64,000 nucleotides of DNA from an uncultured Prevotella sp. (GTDB lineage: Bacteria > Bacteroidota > Bacteroidia > Bacteroidales > Bacteroidaceae). Position numbers and translations under genes: made by a program. Under the pieces are notes generated by a model that ran no database searches, was not told the DNA's origin, and was given only the letters and a program-made list of their open reading frames with translations. Within the stretch, counting starts at the first letter, position 1; every line of letters begins with the position of its first letter. Below are positions 9,043 to 17,890 of the stretch, in pieces. The stretch is taken from the NCBI GenBank assembly GCA_946402275.1, contig CAMIVY010000003.1, forward strand, positions 114,853 through 178,852, written 5' to 3'.

Positions 9043-9804
9043 ATGGAACAGCAATTTTATCATCTTACCCTGCTTTTGTCCGGCATCACTTGCCTAGTGA
9101 TGGCTGCGGCACTTTCATATAACAACTTCTACTACCGCGACTATCGTATCTACAAGCGCAGTCGCGTGCTGACAGCACTGACCCTTACCACCTTTGGCAT
9201 CGGTTTCCTGCTACACCTTTACTTTGGCTGGCGCACCTGCTGGCCATCGGCCGCCACGGCGCTCTCCGTCACCTACTTCCACATTGGCGGCACCATGTTG
9301 TCATGGAGCCATACATCATTGCTCAACCCGGAATACCTGAACCGGTTCAGGGTCATCCGCGACATGACGGCCCTCGTCGTCAACATCGTGACACTATGGA
9401 CAGGCGTATTCTTCGACATCAGCTTCCTGACAGGAATAGGCATCGGCATATTCCTCACCCATGTCACATGGATGAGCTCCGATTTCCTGCGCACCTATCT
9501 CCGCGTAAGCCGACTAGTCCGTCAATTGCCGATTACCAAGGAGAACGCCCACTGGTGGACTATCGGAGCGCAACATTCCACCTTCTACGGGCAACGCTCC
9601 ATGTCCATCTCCTGCTACCTCATCATCCTTTTCGGATTAGGAAGCATCATCATGACAGCCCTGCTCCCCGAGGCCGTATGGCCATACTCCGTATTGCTCT
9701 GTGTGGGCAATGCCGTATTCTGCTATATCTACTACAGCCTCGACAACTATGGCGCCGTCGTCGAAGCAGCCACCAATGCCACGGAAGACATCCACAAAAG
9801 ATAA
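9043..9804 (+). CDS. Membrane protein resembling the sensor half of the AraC-type regulator
   Basis: 253 residues with about seven hydrophobic segments and no recognised enzyme motif. Parts line up with the membrane half of the AraC-type regulator at 4449-5564: the segment RSRVLTALTLTTFGIGFLLH with FGWR here matches RSRWLMVGGTTLVAVQFLLQ with FGFR there, and both membrane regions end in a similar Tyr/Asn-rich stretch then NATED or NASDE. It looks like a sensor domain without the HTH (inference from eye alignment). It starts 10 bases after the NCS2 permease stop on the same strand. The function is unknown; a signal partner or competitor of the regulator is possible. Confidence 0.75.
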   Translation: MEQQFYHLTLLLSGITCLVMAAALSYNNFYYRDYRIYKRSRVLTALTLTTFGIGFLLHLYFGWRTCWPSAATALSVTYFHIGGTMLSWSHTSLLNPEYLNRFRVIRDMTALVVNIVTLWTGVFFDISFLTGIGIGIFLTHVTWMSSDFLRTYLRVSRLVRQLPITKENAHWWTIGAQHSTFYGQRSMSISCYLIILFGLGSIIMTALLPEAVWPYSVLLCVGNAVFCYIYYSLDNYGAVVEAATNATEDIHKR

Positions 9805-9843
9805 CCCGTTACCCTAGCCCCGCGTTTCAAGAGAATTTATGAT

Positions 9844-10317
9844 ATGACAATAAGAAAAGCCACTAAAACAGACATTCAGGCCATCATCGCCCTGCTCCAT
9901 CAAGTTGATATGGTGCATCATGTGATACGCCCCGACTTATTCAAACCCAACACGACAAAATATAACGAACAGGAACTGGAAGCACTGCTCGACGATGAGA
10001 GCAAACCCGTCTTCGTATTCGACGACGGCCAAGTACTGGGCCATGCCTTCTGCGTAATTACGGAGGTGAAGGGCGACAAACTGCTCCAGGACATCAAGAC
10101 GCTGTACATCGACGACATCTGCGTAGATGAGAAGGCGCGCGGCAAACACGTTGCCACCGCCCTGTATGAGCATGTCCGCGACTATGCAAAATCCATCGGT
10201 TGCACCAACATCACCCTTAACGTATGGGAAGGAAACACCCCCGCCCTCAGCTTCTACAGCAAGATGGGCATGAAGGTGCAAAAGACCACGATGGAAACAA
10301 AACTTCCCACCGAGTAA
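9844..10317 (+). CDS. GNAT-family N-acetyltransferase
   Basis: 157 residues, acetyl-CoA dependent acyltransferase. It opens MTIRKATKTDIQAIIALL, contains the acetyl-CoA pyrophosphate loop (CVDEKARGKHVATALYEHV, the R/Q-x-x-G-x-G/A motif as RGKHVA) and the C-terminal ALSFYSKMGMKVQKTTME typical of small GNATs. The substrate cannot be predicted. Its stop codon at 10315-10317 is followed immediately by the 42-bp tandem-repeat array. Confidence 0.92.
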   Translation: MTIRKATKTDIQAIIALLHQVDMVHHVIRPDLFKPNTTKYNEQELEALLDDESKPVFVFDDGQVLGHAFCVITEVKGDKLLQDIKTLYIDDICVDEKARGKHVATALYEHVRDYAKSIGCTNITLNVWEGNTPALSFYSKMGMKVQKTTMETKLPTE

Positions 10318-10596
10318 AAATATTCTCTATAAGGCATAGAGAAACTTTTACAAAATGGGGAATATTCTCCAAGGGGTATAGAGAAACTTTCTGCAAAAGA
10401 AGAATATTCTACAAGGGGCATAGAGAAACTTTCTGCAAAAGAAGAATATTCTACAAGGGGCATAGAGAAACTTTCTGCAAAAGAAGAATATTCTACAAGG
10501 GGTATAGAGAAACTTTCTGCAAAAGAAGAATATTCTACAAGGGGCATAGAGAAACTTATACATAATGGGAAATATTCTCTAAGTGTGAAAGAGAAT
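10318..10596. repeat. 42-bp tandem repeat array (about 6.5 units)
   Basis: GAGAAAC recurs at 10339, 10381, 10423, 10465, 10507 and 10549, an exact 42-base period. Each unit includes GAATATTC, a palindrome, and TAGAGAAACTTT. The first and last units differ from the nearly identical inner ones and form hairpins (TTCTCTAT with ATAGAGAA at the left, ATTCTCT with AGAGAAT at the right). 42 is divisible by three, so the array is open in several frames on both strands, but those ORFs have no start signals or homology. It fills most of the 400 bases between the GNAT and the next gene. Confidence 0.9.
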
Positions 10597-10720
10597 TAAA
10601 AACGGAAAGATTCATGGGCGAAACACTTGGCAGTGTGACAATTTATTCATAACTTAGCAGCCAAAAAGCACACCGTGGACCATATGAGCCACCACGGGCA
10701 GCATAAAAAACAGAGAAACT

Positions 10721-11263
10721 ATGGCAAGAGGATATGCATGGAAGCACCGCAACGACCGACCGTGGGTCACAACGAGGCGCGTGACAGAAAAACGGGAACT
10801 GAAAAGCAAACCGCAGTTCACCTTCGACGAACTATACATCACACCATTCACCAAAAAGCGACGCTACGACGAGGACGGACACGGATACTACGTCAACATC
10901 GAGCGAAACACGGCACCAACCGGCATACTCGTGATGGACGAATACCTGCGGTTCCTAGCCGCCGGAAATACCGACATCCACGCATTCATCGACCGGCACG
11001 GTCTGCAATTCGCAGAACTCAGCGCACTGGTATTCATTCTCACAGGAATGAAACACACGCTCTTCAGACAAAAATACCAGTCCAGACTGGCCGACGAACT
11101 GCTGAGATACACCGACATGTCACAACCCGACATCGCACGGCGCTCAGGACTCGGCTCGCAGATAAACCTCTATCAGGCACTGCGCCGCGACTGTGACATG
11201 TCCGCCACCGAGCGCCGCCACTTCCTGCGAAAGGAGGGCGACCTCGGACGCTTCACATTCTAA
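10721..11263 (+). CDS. Unknown protein with C-terminal AraC-like helix-turn-helix
   Basis: 180 residues. The N-terminal 60 are basic (MARGYAWKHRNDRPWVTTRR) and the middle contains GYYVNIERNTAPTGILVMDEYLRF. The last 60 residues read as one AraC-type HTH: LADELLRYTDMSQPDIARRS then GLGSQINLYQALRRDCDMSATERR, where IARRSGLGSQINLYQ aligns with the recognition helix of AraC regulators. A second HTH is not evident. I do not recognise the family; DNA binding is an inference. It lies alone between the 42-bp repeat array and the tRNA-Ser hairpin array. Confidence 0.75.
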   Translation: MARGYAWKHRNDRPWVTTRRVTEKRELKSKPQFTFDELYITPFTKKRRYDEDGHGYYVNIERNTAPTGILVMDEYLRFLAAGNTDIHAFIDRHGLQFAELSALVFILTGMKHTLFRQKYQSRLADELLRYTDMSQPDIARRSGLGSQINLYQALRRDCDMSATERRHFLRKEGDLGRFTF

Positions 11264-11270
11264 TCGAAAA

Positions 11271-11405
11271 CAACAAAGCCCCGAGGTTTTTGCCTCGGAG
11301 CTTTGAATCCTGAGAACAGTAAAGCCCCGAGGTCTTGCCTCGGAGCTTTGAATCCTGCGGAGAGAACAACAAAGCCCCGAGGTTTTTGCCTCGGAGCTTT
11401 GAATC
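11271..11405. repeat. Three tandem terminator-like hairpins downstream of tRNA-Ser
   Basis: Three near-identical units, hairpins at 11275-11304, 11321-11349 and 11371-11400, each AAAGCCCCGAGG, a T-rich loop, then CCTCGGAGCTTT, followed by GAATCCTG. The units next to the tRNA also carry CGGAGAGAACA, identical to the tRNA 3' end, so tandem duplication included part of the tRNA gene. On the minus strand the last hairpin is followed by TTGTTGTTTTC and can act as the tRNA terminator. Confidence 0.85.
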
Positions 11406-11408
11406 CTG

Positions 11409-11496
11409 CGGAGAGAACAGGATTCGAACCTGCGAACCGGTTTTGCCGGTTACACGCTTTCCAGGCGTGCCTCTTCAACCACTCGAGCACCTCTCC
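11409..11496 (-). tRNA. tRNA-Ser (anticodon GGA)
   Basis: 88 nt, acceptor stem GGAGAGG paired with TCTCTCC, anticodon stem CACGC/GCGTG around loop CTGGAAA giving anticodon GGA, a long variable arm (GTAACCGGCAAAACCGGTTC region) and T arm GCAGG-TTCGAAT-CCTGT. Discriminator base is G, as in serine tRNAs. CCA is not encoded. The type II variable arm and G73 agree with serine. Confidence 0.97.
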
Positions 11497-11509
11497 TTTT
11501 TTTGCGCCA

Positions 11510-11517
11510 CAAAGGTA
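11510..11517 (-). promoter_or_regulatory. -7 promoter box of tRNA-Ser
   Basis: Minus-strand TACCTTTG, 13 bases before the first base of the mature tRNA. Confidence 0.75.
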
Positions 11518-11521
11518 CGAA

Positions 11522-12328
11522 TTAAATTTGAATCCCAAAAACTTTTTTCACATTTTCGTTCGTTTGGCGGCATATTTCTTGTTCACTGACACCGTAAGCC
11601 TCTGCCAGACGCTTGATGACATGCACGATATTGGCCGGCTCATTACGCTGTCCGCGCAGAGGGACAGGCGACATATAGGGAGCATCGGTCTCAAGGACAA
11701 TACGATGGAGAGGCACACAGGCTGGCAACACTTCGGGCAGGTGGCTCTTCTTGAAAGTCAGAACGCCGCCGATGCCTAAGACGAAACGAGGAAATTCCAA
11801 CAACTGGCGGGCCTCCTGCTCATTGCCCGTAAAGCAATGGAACACACCGCCGGGCAGCTCGTCGGCATACCGTTTGAGCAGGTTTACCATTTCATTTTGT
11901 GCTTTCCGGCAGTGTATCATCAGTGGCAATTGCAGCTCGACAGCCCACCGAACCTGTTCCTCGAAAGCCTGCAGCTGCTCTTCCTCGAACTCACGGCTCC
12001 AGTAATAATCCAACCCAACCTCGCCAATGGCGATGGGCTGTTGGCTGTTGGCCTTAAGCTGTTGGCTAATAGCTAATAGCCAATTGCTAATAGCTAATAG
12101 TTGGTCGCGCCAGTCGGCACGCACCTCCTCGGGATGGAGCCCTAGCATGGGATAGCAATAGCCTGGATATTGACTGCACGTATCAAGGACGGTGTGGCAC
12201 GAGGCAACATCGATGGCAGGCAGGAAGATTGCCTGACAGCCAGCCTCACGGGCTCGCTGTACCACGACGTCGCGGTCGTCCTTAAATTCTTCGCCATCCA
12301 AGTGGCAATGGGTATCGATGTAATTCAT
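11522..12328 (-). CDS. tatD: TatD-family metal-dependent hydrolase
   Basis: Metal-dependent DNase/hydrolase of the amidohydrolase fold, 268 residues. Metal ligands are visible: DTHCHLD at the N-terminus (HxH), IGEVGLDYYW (Glu), LMIHCRKAQ (His), GVFHCFTGN (His) and ETDAPYMSP (Asp). Residues about 76-97, between the GLHPEEVRADW segment and PIAIGEVGLDYY, are an insertion of short repeats (LLAIS, LLAIS, QQLKANSQQ). The DNA for this (12039-12106) is made of GCTAATAG and CTGTTGG repeats like intergenic repeats, an in-frame invasion. The gene follows the prenyl synthase by five bases, so it is in the same operon. Confidence 0.93.
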   Translation of the reverse strand: MNYIDTHCHLDGEEFKDDRDVVVQRAREAGCQAIFLPAIDVASCHTVLDTCSQYPGYCYPMLGLHPEEVRADWRDQLLAISNWLLAISQQLKANSQQPIAIGEVGLDYYWSREFEEEQLQAFEEQVRWAVELQLPLMIHCRKAQNEMVNLLKRYADELPGGVFHCFTGNEQEARQLLEFPRFVLGIGGVLTFKKSHLPEVLPACVPLHRIVLETDAPYMSPVPLRGQRNEPANIVHVIKRLAEAYGVSEQEICRQTNENVKKVFGIQI

Positions 12329-12333
12329 GAGGA

Positions 12334-13308
12334 TTACTTGTCACGATGGAGGAGTTCGTCCATGTAACTGCGAATAAACTGTTTCTTTTCTGCCGGCACA
12401 TTAATTTGTGAAAGTGTCTGGCTGGCCTGCTCAAAGTAATAGTTTATCTTCTCCTCGCAGAGCTGTCGGATGCCAATCTCATCATACAGACGGGTTACTG
12501 CTGCCACTTTCTCCTGGCGGTTGAACTCTTTGGCACCAATCCACTGCTCCAGCTCCTGACGCTGTTGGGCATTGGCACGATTGACGGCATTAATCAGCAT
12601 ATAGGTCTTCTTGTTCGACGTGATGTCGCCACCAATGGCCTTTCCAAACACTTTCGGATCACCATAGACATCCAACAGGTCGTCCTGCAACTGGAAGGCT
12701 AGCCCTATCTTTTCGCCCAACTGATACATGCGGTCTGCATCCTCCTGAGGCGCACCAGCCAGCAAGGCTCCGATTTTCATGGCACAGGCCAACAGCACGG
12801 AGGTCTTCAACCGAATCATCTCGATATACTCATCCTCCGTCACGTCGCTACGGGTCTCGAAAGACATGTCGTACTCCTGTCCCTCTCCTATCTCCAGGGC
12901 TGTCACGGTGAACAGTTCGAGCACAGCAGGCAACTTGTCTGCAGGTACATGCTGCATGTGCTGATAAGCCAGTACGAGCATGGAGTCGCCCGAAAGAATA
13001 GCCTTGTTGGCATCCCAGCGGCGATGCACTGTCTCATGTCCACGACGCATGTCAGCATTGTCCATCAGGTCGTCGTGCAACAATGTATAGTTATGATAGG
13101 TCTCCAAGCCTATCGCCGGCATAAGAATGTCTTCCGGATGTTCCTTCCACAGGTTATAGCTTAACAGCATCAGTACAGGACGAATGCGCTTACCGCCTAT
13201 GGACAGCACATACTGCATCGGTTCATACAGCGAAAAGGGCTTTCGGTCATAACGCAGATTGTCTATGCAATCATTTACCTTCTGGAGGATTTCATTGGAT
13301 GTTAGCAT
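12334..13308 (-). CDS. Polyprenyl diphosphate synthase (trans-isoprenyl type)
   Basis: Condenses isopentenyl diphosphate with an allylic diphosphate. 324 residues, with the first aspartate-rich motif in LLHDDLMDNADMRRG, the second in FQLQDDLLDVYGD and the GGKRIRP segment at about residue 38. The two residues before the first motif set chain length in this family, and the pattern alone does not let me choose between farnesyl, geranylgeranyl and longer products. It shares an operon with tatD. Isoprenoid precursors come from the pathway ending in IspH, which is also in this window. Confidence 0.92.
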   Translation of the reverse strand: MLTSNEILQKVNDCIDNLRYDRKPFSLYEPMQYVLSIGGKRIRPVLMLLSYNLWKEHPEDILMPAIGLETYHNYTLLHDDLMDNADMRRGHETVHRRWDANKAILSGDSMLVLAYQHMQHVPADKLPAVLELFTVTALEIGEGQEYDMSFETRSDVTEDEYIEMIRLKTSVLLACAMKIGALLAGAPQEDADRMYQLGEKIGLAFQLQDDLLDVYGDPKVFGKAIGGDITSNKKTYMLINAVNRANAQQRQELEQWIGAKEFNRQEKVAAVTRLYDEIGIRQLCEEKINYYFEQASQTLSQINVPAEKKQFIRSYMDELLHRDK

Positions 13309-13347
13309 GGAATTATTTTTTTATTGATAATTGACTATTGAGAATTC

Positions 13348-14055
13348 TTATAATTTAAACACAATAGGGATGCACACCTTCGTACGGCACGGCTTGTCAT
13401 GCTGAATGCCAGGCTTCCACTTAGGCATCATGGCCAGCACGCGTAACGCTTCCTCGTCACATTCCGGCGACAGGGACTGGGTGACTTTCAGCCCACTCAC
13501 GCTACCGTCTTTCTCAATATAGAACACGGCCACCACTTTGCCCTGTTTCCTTTGAATACGGGCCTTCTGCGGATAGCGCAGGGTCTTAGTGAGCCATTTC
13601 ATGAACTCCACAGCCCCGCCAGGGTATTGCGGCAAGTCTTCCACCACATGGAAATTCAGCGGATTATTCGGATCCACATCCATCGAGGCCAGCGCCTTAT
13701 TCTCTTCTTCTTTCTGGAGGTCGGACAACAATGTTTCGTCATCATCACCCTCCCCCTCTAAAGTCTCTTCAGGTTGTTGCAACTCCACCTCATCATCCAC
13801 TATATGCAGTTGCTCCGCTTTCTCCACCTGCTGTTTTTCCTGCAACTGGGTCACCGTTTCTTCGTTAGACATGGGCACCAGCTCACTTTCATGCATCAGG
13901 TCACTAAGGTCCAGCGGGTCTATGGCATCACTGCTCGCAACGGAATTCCACTCCAAAGCCACATAGAACAAAGCCAACACAAAGATAAGCCCCAGGAGGA
14001 AGCCTGTGGTTCTGCGTTGTTCAATATCAGCCTGAGGAGCCTTCTTTTGTTCCAT
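13348..14055 (-). CDS. tonB: TonB-like energy transducer
   Basis: 235 residues. A short cytoplasmic start, one membrane helix (about residues 18-37, GFLLGLIFVLALFYVAL), an acidic and Gln/Glu-rich periplasmic spacer (about 60-120), then a TonB C-terminal domain beginning YPGGAVEFMKWL and containing YPQKARIQRKQGKVVAVFYI and CIPIVFKL at the end. It transmits motor energy to outer-membrane TonB-dependent transporters. The exbB/exbD genes are 9 kb away. Divergent from porQ with a -7 box at 14097-14104. Confidence 0.9.
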   Translation of the reverse strand: MEQKKAPQADIEQRRTTGFLLGLIFVLALFYVALEWNSVASSDAIDPLDLSDLMHESELVPMSNEETVTQLQEKQQVEKAEQLHIVDDEVELQQPEETLEGEGDDDETLLSDLQKEEENKALASMDVDPNNPLNFHVVEDLPQYPGGAVEFMKWLTKTLRYPQKARIQRKQGKVVAVFYIEKDGSVSGLKVTQSLSPECDEEALRVLAMMPKWKPGIQHDKPCRTKVCIPIVFKL

Positions 14056-14096
14056 TTCTCCGCAATAAAAAACGAATTATTCCGTTTTAGATGGTG

Positions 14097-14104
14097 CAAA
14101 GGTA
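14097..14104 (-). promoter_or_regulatory. -7 promoter box of tonB-like gene
   Basis: Minus-strand TACCTTTG, 41 bases before the tonB-like start codon. Confidence 0.7.
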
Positions 14105-14148
14105 CGAAATAATTCATAATTTATAATTTATAATTCATAATTATTAGT

Positions 14149-14156
14149 TAACTTTG
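14149..14156 (+). promoter_or_regulatory. -7 promoter box of porQ-cmk
   Basis: TAACTTTG, 22 bases before the porQ ATG at 14179. The AT-rich tract just upstream (TTATAATTTATAATTC) is a local short repeat. Confidence 0.7.
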
Positions 14157-14178
14157 CTGAGAATTTAATAAATACAGA

Positions 14179-15123
14179 ATGAAAAAGAGTGTTTTAGTTG
14201 CTATCACCATCCTTAACGTCCTCACGGCACGGTCACAAGAGAGCCAGGAGGTATATAGCTTCCTGCGACTTCCCGTCAGTGCCCATGTGGCAGCATTGGG
14301 TGGCGACAACATCACACTGACAGACGACGACCCCACACTCATTTTCCACAACCCAGCCCTGCTCAATGGAGTCAGCGACAAGAGCATCAACCTCAACTTC
14401 ATGACCTACATGGAGGGTGCCAAGACTGCCTCTGCCTCGTTCGTAAAAGCCTTTAAAGAAAGAGGCACGTGGGGCGTCAGTGCCCAGTATATGGACTATG
14501 GAAGCATTAAGGAGACTACCGTAGAGAATGTACAAACAGGCACCTTCTCTGCCAAGGATATCGCATTGGCAGCATCGTTTGCCTATATGCTCAACAACAG
14601 CATTAGCGGAGGTATCACGGCCCGCTTCATCTCCTCCAGCATTGGCAGTTACAACTCTGCGGCCGTTGCCTTCGACCTCGGACTGAACTATGTCCACGAG
14701 GATAATGGCTGGTCGCTGTCTGCTGTTGCCAAAAACCTGGGCGGACAGATCAAAGCATACCACGATGAGTTCGAGCGCATACCCCTAGACCTGCAACTGG
14801 GTGTCAGCAAGCGTTTCATCAACTCCCCCTTGCGAGTGCATGCCACCCTCCACCGCTTGAACCGTTGGGACGAGGCCTTCGGCAAACATCTTGCCATAGG
14901 TGCCGACCTGCTGATTGGCGAGACCATCTGGGTGGGGGCTGGCTACAACTTCCGTCGTTCCAGCGAGATGAAGCTCTCTGACGGAGAAAGCGAGAGTGCC
15001 CATGGTGCTGGATTCTCCGTTGGTGGCGGACTCACCCTGCAACGCTTCAAGCTACAAGTGGCCTATGCCAAATATCATGTCAGTGCTTCGTCCCTATTGA
15101 TTAACGCAACATATACATTATGA
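14179..15123 (+). CDS. porQ: Type IX secretion system protein PorQ
   Basis: 314 residues with a signal peptide ([20 protein letters not shown]). An FadL/PorV-like outer-membrane beta-barrel family protein with conserved opening [28 protein letters not shown] and [14 protein letters not shown]. PorQ and PorV act in the attachment complex of the type IX secretion system, which exports proteins with a C-terminal sorting domain. Its stop overlaps the cmk start (ATGA), so they are co-transcribed; porQ-cmk-ispH is a neighbourhood I recall from other Bacteroidota. A likely client is the M6 protease at 42205-43683. Confidence 0.93.
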   Translation: MKKSVLVAITILNVLTARSQESQEVYSFLRLPVSAHVAALGGDNITLTDDDPTLIFHNPALLNGVSDKSINLNFMTYMEGAKTASASFVKAFKERGTWGVSAQYMDYGSIKETTVENVQTGTFSAKDIALAASFAYMLNNSISGGITARFISSSIGSYNSAAVAFDLGLNYVHEDNGWSLSAVAKNLGGQIKAYHDEFERIPLDLQLGVSKRFINSPLRVHATLHRLNRWDEAFGKHLAIGADLLIGETIWVGAGYNFRRSSEMKLSDGESESAHGAGFSVGGGLTLQRFKLQVAYAKYHVSASSLLINATYTL

Positions 15124-15821
15124 AAAAAATAACAATCGCTATTGATGGTCACTCGTCGTGTGGAAAGAGCACGATGGCCAAAGACCTAGCCCGCGAGATA
15201 GGCTATGTTTATGTAGATACAGGTGCCATGTATCGCTGTGTCACTCTTTTTGCCTTACGCAACGGACTGTTTGCTGCTGACGGCAGTATTGACGAGGCAG
15301 GACTGCGCAGTCGTATGAACAACATCCGTATATCATTTAAGTTCAATCCGGAGGCTGGTCGCCCAGACACCTATCTGAATGGTGAACTCGTGGAGCGTGA
15401 CATCCGTACCATGGAAGTTTCCAACCACGTCAGTCCCATTGCCACCCTAGGCTTCGTGCGAGAGGCAATGGTTGCCCAACAGCAGGAGATGGGGCGTGGA
15501 GGTGGTGTCGTCATGGATGGACGCGACATCGGTACGGTGGTATTCCCCAACGCTGAACTCAAAATCTTCGTCACGGCTTCTGCCGAGGTGCGTGCCCAGC
15601 GTCGCTATGACGAGCTGAAAGCCAAGGGTATGGATGCCGACTATGCTGACATCCTGAAGAATGTGCAGGAGCGCGACTATATAGACTCACACCGCGAGGT
15701 TTCTCCCCTACGCCAGGCTGACGATGCCTTGCTGCTTGACAATTCCAATATGACCATTCCCGAGCAGAAGCAATGGCTCATGCAGCAGTATGAGCGCACC
15801 ATCGCCAAGCTACATGCGTAG
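15120..15821 (+). CDS. cmk: Cytidylate kinase
   Basis: Phosphorylates CMP/dCMP with ATP. 233 residues, with P-loop [33 protein letters not shown] (substrate site), [23 protein letters not shown] and [23 protein letters not shown], all diagnostic for bacterial Cmk. Overlaps porQ by four bases at its start. Its last 12 bases overlap the end of the convergent ispH gene. Confidence 0.98.
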   Translation: MKKITIAIDGHSSCGKSTMAKDLAREIGYVYVDTGAMYRCVTLFALRNGLFAADGSIDEAGLRSRMNNIRISFKFNPEAGRPDTYLNGELVERDIRTMEVSNHVSPIATLGFVREAMVAQQQEMGRGGGVVMDGRDIGTVVFPNAELKIFVTASAEVRAQRRYDELKAKGMDADYADILKNVQERDYIDSHREVSPLRQADDALLLDNSNMTIPEQKQWLMQQYERTIAKLHA

Positions 15822-16670
15822 CAGGGCGTCGCGGCATTGTTCCATGAGCCATTTGGGCGTGGAGGTGGCTCCACAGATACCCACAGTCTTGATACCCTCA
15901 AGCCACTGTGGGTTTATTTCTTCCGGTCCCTCAATGAGGTGGGTGTTGGAATTGATGCGAAGACACTCGTTGAAGAGCACCTTGCCATTGGAACTCTTGC
16001 GTCCACAGACGAAGAGAATAAGGTCATGCTTGGTAGCGAACTGTGAAATATTTGGCATTCGGTTGGCTACTGAGCGACAGATGGTGTCAAAGCTGCGGAA
16101 GGTGGCATCTGGGGAGATGTGCTCCTGGATATAAAGGATGATACGATGGAACTCGTCAAGCGATTTTGTCGTCTGAGAATAGAGAAAGATGTCGCGCGAG
16201 AAATCGAGCTGCTTCACATCATCAAAATGCTCAATGACGATGGCATTGCCTGCCGTCTGTCCTACCAGTCCAAGAACTTCTGCATGACCTTCCTTTCCAA
16301 AGATGACTATCTGTGAACAGGAATCATGATTCATGTCATACTGCTTCTTGATGCGCCTTTGCAACTGCAATACCACCGGACAGGTAGCATCTATGATCTC
16401 GATGTTATTCTGACGGGCCAGTTCATACGTCTCGGGGGGCTCTCCATGGGCACGGAGCAACACTTTCACATGGTGCAGGCGGCTCATCTCATCATGGTTA
16501 ATGGTAATCAGTCCCATCTTCCGCAGTCGCTCACACTCCATGCCATTGTGAACAATATCTCCCAAACAATAGAGTTTGGTACCCTTGGCCAGCTCTTCCT
16601 CGGCTTTCTGGATGGCGGTGGTCACTCCAAAGCAGAAGCCACTGCCGTTGTCGATTTCAATTTGTAACAT
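15810..16670 (-). CDS. ispH: 4-hydroxy-3-methylbut-2-enyl diphosphate reductase
   Basis: Iron-sulfur enzyme making IPP and DMAPP in the last step of the MEP pathway. 286 residues. The three [4Fe-4S] cysteines are in [26 protein letters not shown] and [13 protein letters not shown]. Also visible are HGEPPE (catalytic region) and [10 protein letters not shown]. Products feed the polyprenyl synthase at 12334-13308. Convergent with cmk, sharing 12 bases. Confidence 0.98.
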   Translation of the reverse strand: MLQIEIDNGSGFCFGVTTAIQKAEEELAKGTKLYCLGDIVHNGMECERLRKMGLITINHDEMSRLHHVKVLLRAHGEPPETYELARQNNIEIIDATCPVVLQLQRRIKKQYDMNHDSCSQIVIFGKEGHAEVLGLVGQTAGNAIVIEHFDDVKQLDFSRDIFLYSQTTKSLDEFHRIILYIQEHISPDATFRSFDTICRSVANRMPNISQFATKHDLILFVCGRKSSNGKVLFNECLRINSNTHLIEGPEEINPQWLEGIKTVGICGATSTPKWLMEQCRDALLRM

Positions 16671-16740
16671 TTTCTAAATGAGAAATTAGGAATGAGAAAT
16701 GAAAAATGATCTCTGCTGCATCATTGCGTATTTCTCATTA
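16671..16740. repeat. Short A-rich intergenic repeat tract
   Basis: Between ispH and meaB, containing AAATGAGAAATTAGG, AATGAGAAATG and TTTCTCATTAG. It is the same repeat vocabulary seen at 17838, 43667 and 60510 and inside hflX and the methyltransferase gene. It partly covers the end of meaB. Confidence 0.6.
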
Positions 16741-17827
16741 GATGAAAGTATTCGTCCAGGAGGCGCTGTGCAGCCGTGAAGGAGGTCTGCTGACCGGCGA
16801 GGACAGAGCGCTCGGCATCCTGCAACTGGCTCTTGATGACGTCGTTGTTGTAGAAATTCAGGCGAAGGTGCTCATTGATACTCTCATACATCCAATACTT
16901 AGACTGCTCATTACGGCGATAGTCGAAATAGCCATTGGCTTTGACGAAGTCGATATACTCGTATATCATATCCCACACTTCCTTGATGCCATAGCCATAG
17001 AAACCACTATAGCACAGCACCTTGGGGAGCCAGCCGCTATCCGGCTTGGGGAAGAAGTGGAGAGCGTTGCGGAAATTGGTGGCTGCCATGTGGCACTTGT
17101 CCACGTTGTCGCCATCACATTTGTTAATAACGATGCCATCACAGATTTCCATAATACCGCGTTTGATACCCTGCAGGTCATCACCCGTTCCTGCCAATTG
17201 GATGAGCAGGAAGAAATCAACCATGGAGTGACAAGCGGTCTCGCTCTGTCCGACACCTACGGTTTCCACGAAAATCTTGTCAAAGCCAGCAGCTTCGCAG
17301 AGGATGATGGTCTCACGCGTCTTGCGTGCCACACCGCCTAGGGAACCTGCTGTAGGACTAGGACGAATAAACGAATCGGGATGGACAGAGAGTTTTTCCA
17401 TACGCGTCTTATCACCCAGGATAGAACCCTTGGAGCGCTCGGACGATGGATCAATGGCGAGTACGGCCAGCTTGCCCCCTTTCTCCTTGAGTACATGAAT
17501 GCCAAATTCATCTATCGAGGTTGACTTGCCTGCACCTGGCACACCGCTGATACCCACACGGATGCTATGACCACTATAGGGCAAACACTTGTTGATTACT
17601 TCCTGTGCTTTCTGCTGATGGTCGGGATTGACACTCTCCACTAGTGTGACAGCCTGCGAGAGGATGGTAACATCGCCTTTCAAGATGCCTTCCACCATTT
17701 CTGCGGCAGATAGTTCACGACGGCGGAAACGACCTCGTTTCAGATAGGGATTGACGAGTGGCTGCTGCTCAACACCGCTGTTGACTTGCAGACCTGCATA
17801 TTCTGAACTGTTTTCTGGATGATCCAT
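16721..17827 (-). CDS. meaB: Methylmalonyl-CoA mutase-associated GTPase MeaB
   Basis: G3E GTPase that protects and reloads the adenosylcobalamin enzyme methylmalonyl-CoA mutase. 368 residues, P-loop GVPGAGKSTSIDEFG, ATP/GTP switch residues in LAIDPSSERSKGSILGDKTRM, VETVGVGQSE and the guanine-specificity motif NKCDGDN. The mutase genes are not in this window. Succinate/propionate metabolism in Bacteroidales uses this enzyme. The 3' end lies in the repeat tract 16671-16740. Confidence 0.96.
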   Translation of the reverse strand: MDHPENSSEYAGLQVNSGVEQQPLVNPYLKRGRFRRRELSAAEMVEGILKGDVTILSQAVTLVESVNPDHQQKAQEVINKCLPYSGHSIRVGISGVPGAGKSTSIDEFGIHVLKEKGGKLAVLAIDPSSERSKGSILGDKTRMEKLSVHPDSFIRPSPTAGSLGGVARKTRETIILCEAAGFDKIFVETVGVGQSETACHSMVDFFLLIQLAGTGDDLQGIKRGIMEICDGIVINKCDGDNVDKCHMAATNFRNALHFFPKPDSGWLPKVLCYSGFYGYGIKEVWDMIYEYIDFVKANGYFDYRRNEQSKYWMYESINEHLRLNFYNNDVIKSQLQDAERSVLAGQQTSFTAAQRLLDEYFHLMRNTQ

Positions 17828-17890
17828 AGTTTTTTCTTAATTAGAAATTAGTAATTAGAAATTACGATTACCTAATAGTGTTGATGTTTT

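Noticed and set aside
10224..10565. 113-residue repeat ORF and its antisense ORFs
   Set aside because: Open only because the 42-bp unit is divisible by three; no start signal, and it overlaps the GNAT gene in another frame.
10318..10596. CRISPR array
   Set aside because: The 42-bp units are directly adjacent with no unique spacers, and there are no cas genes.
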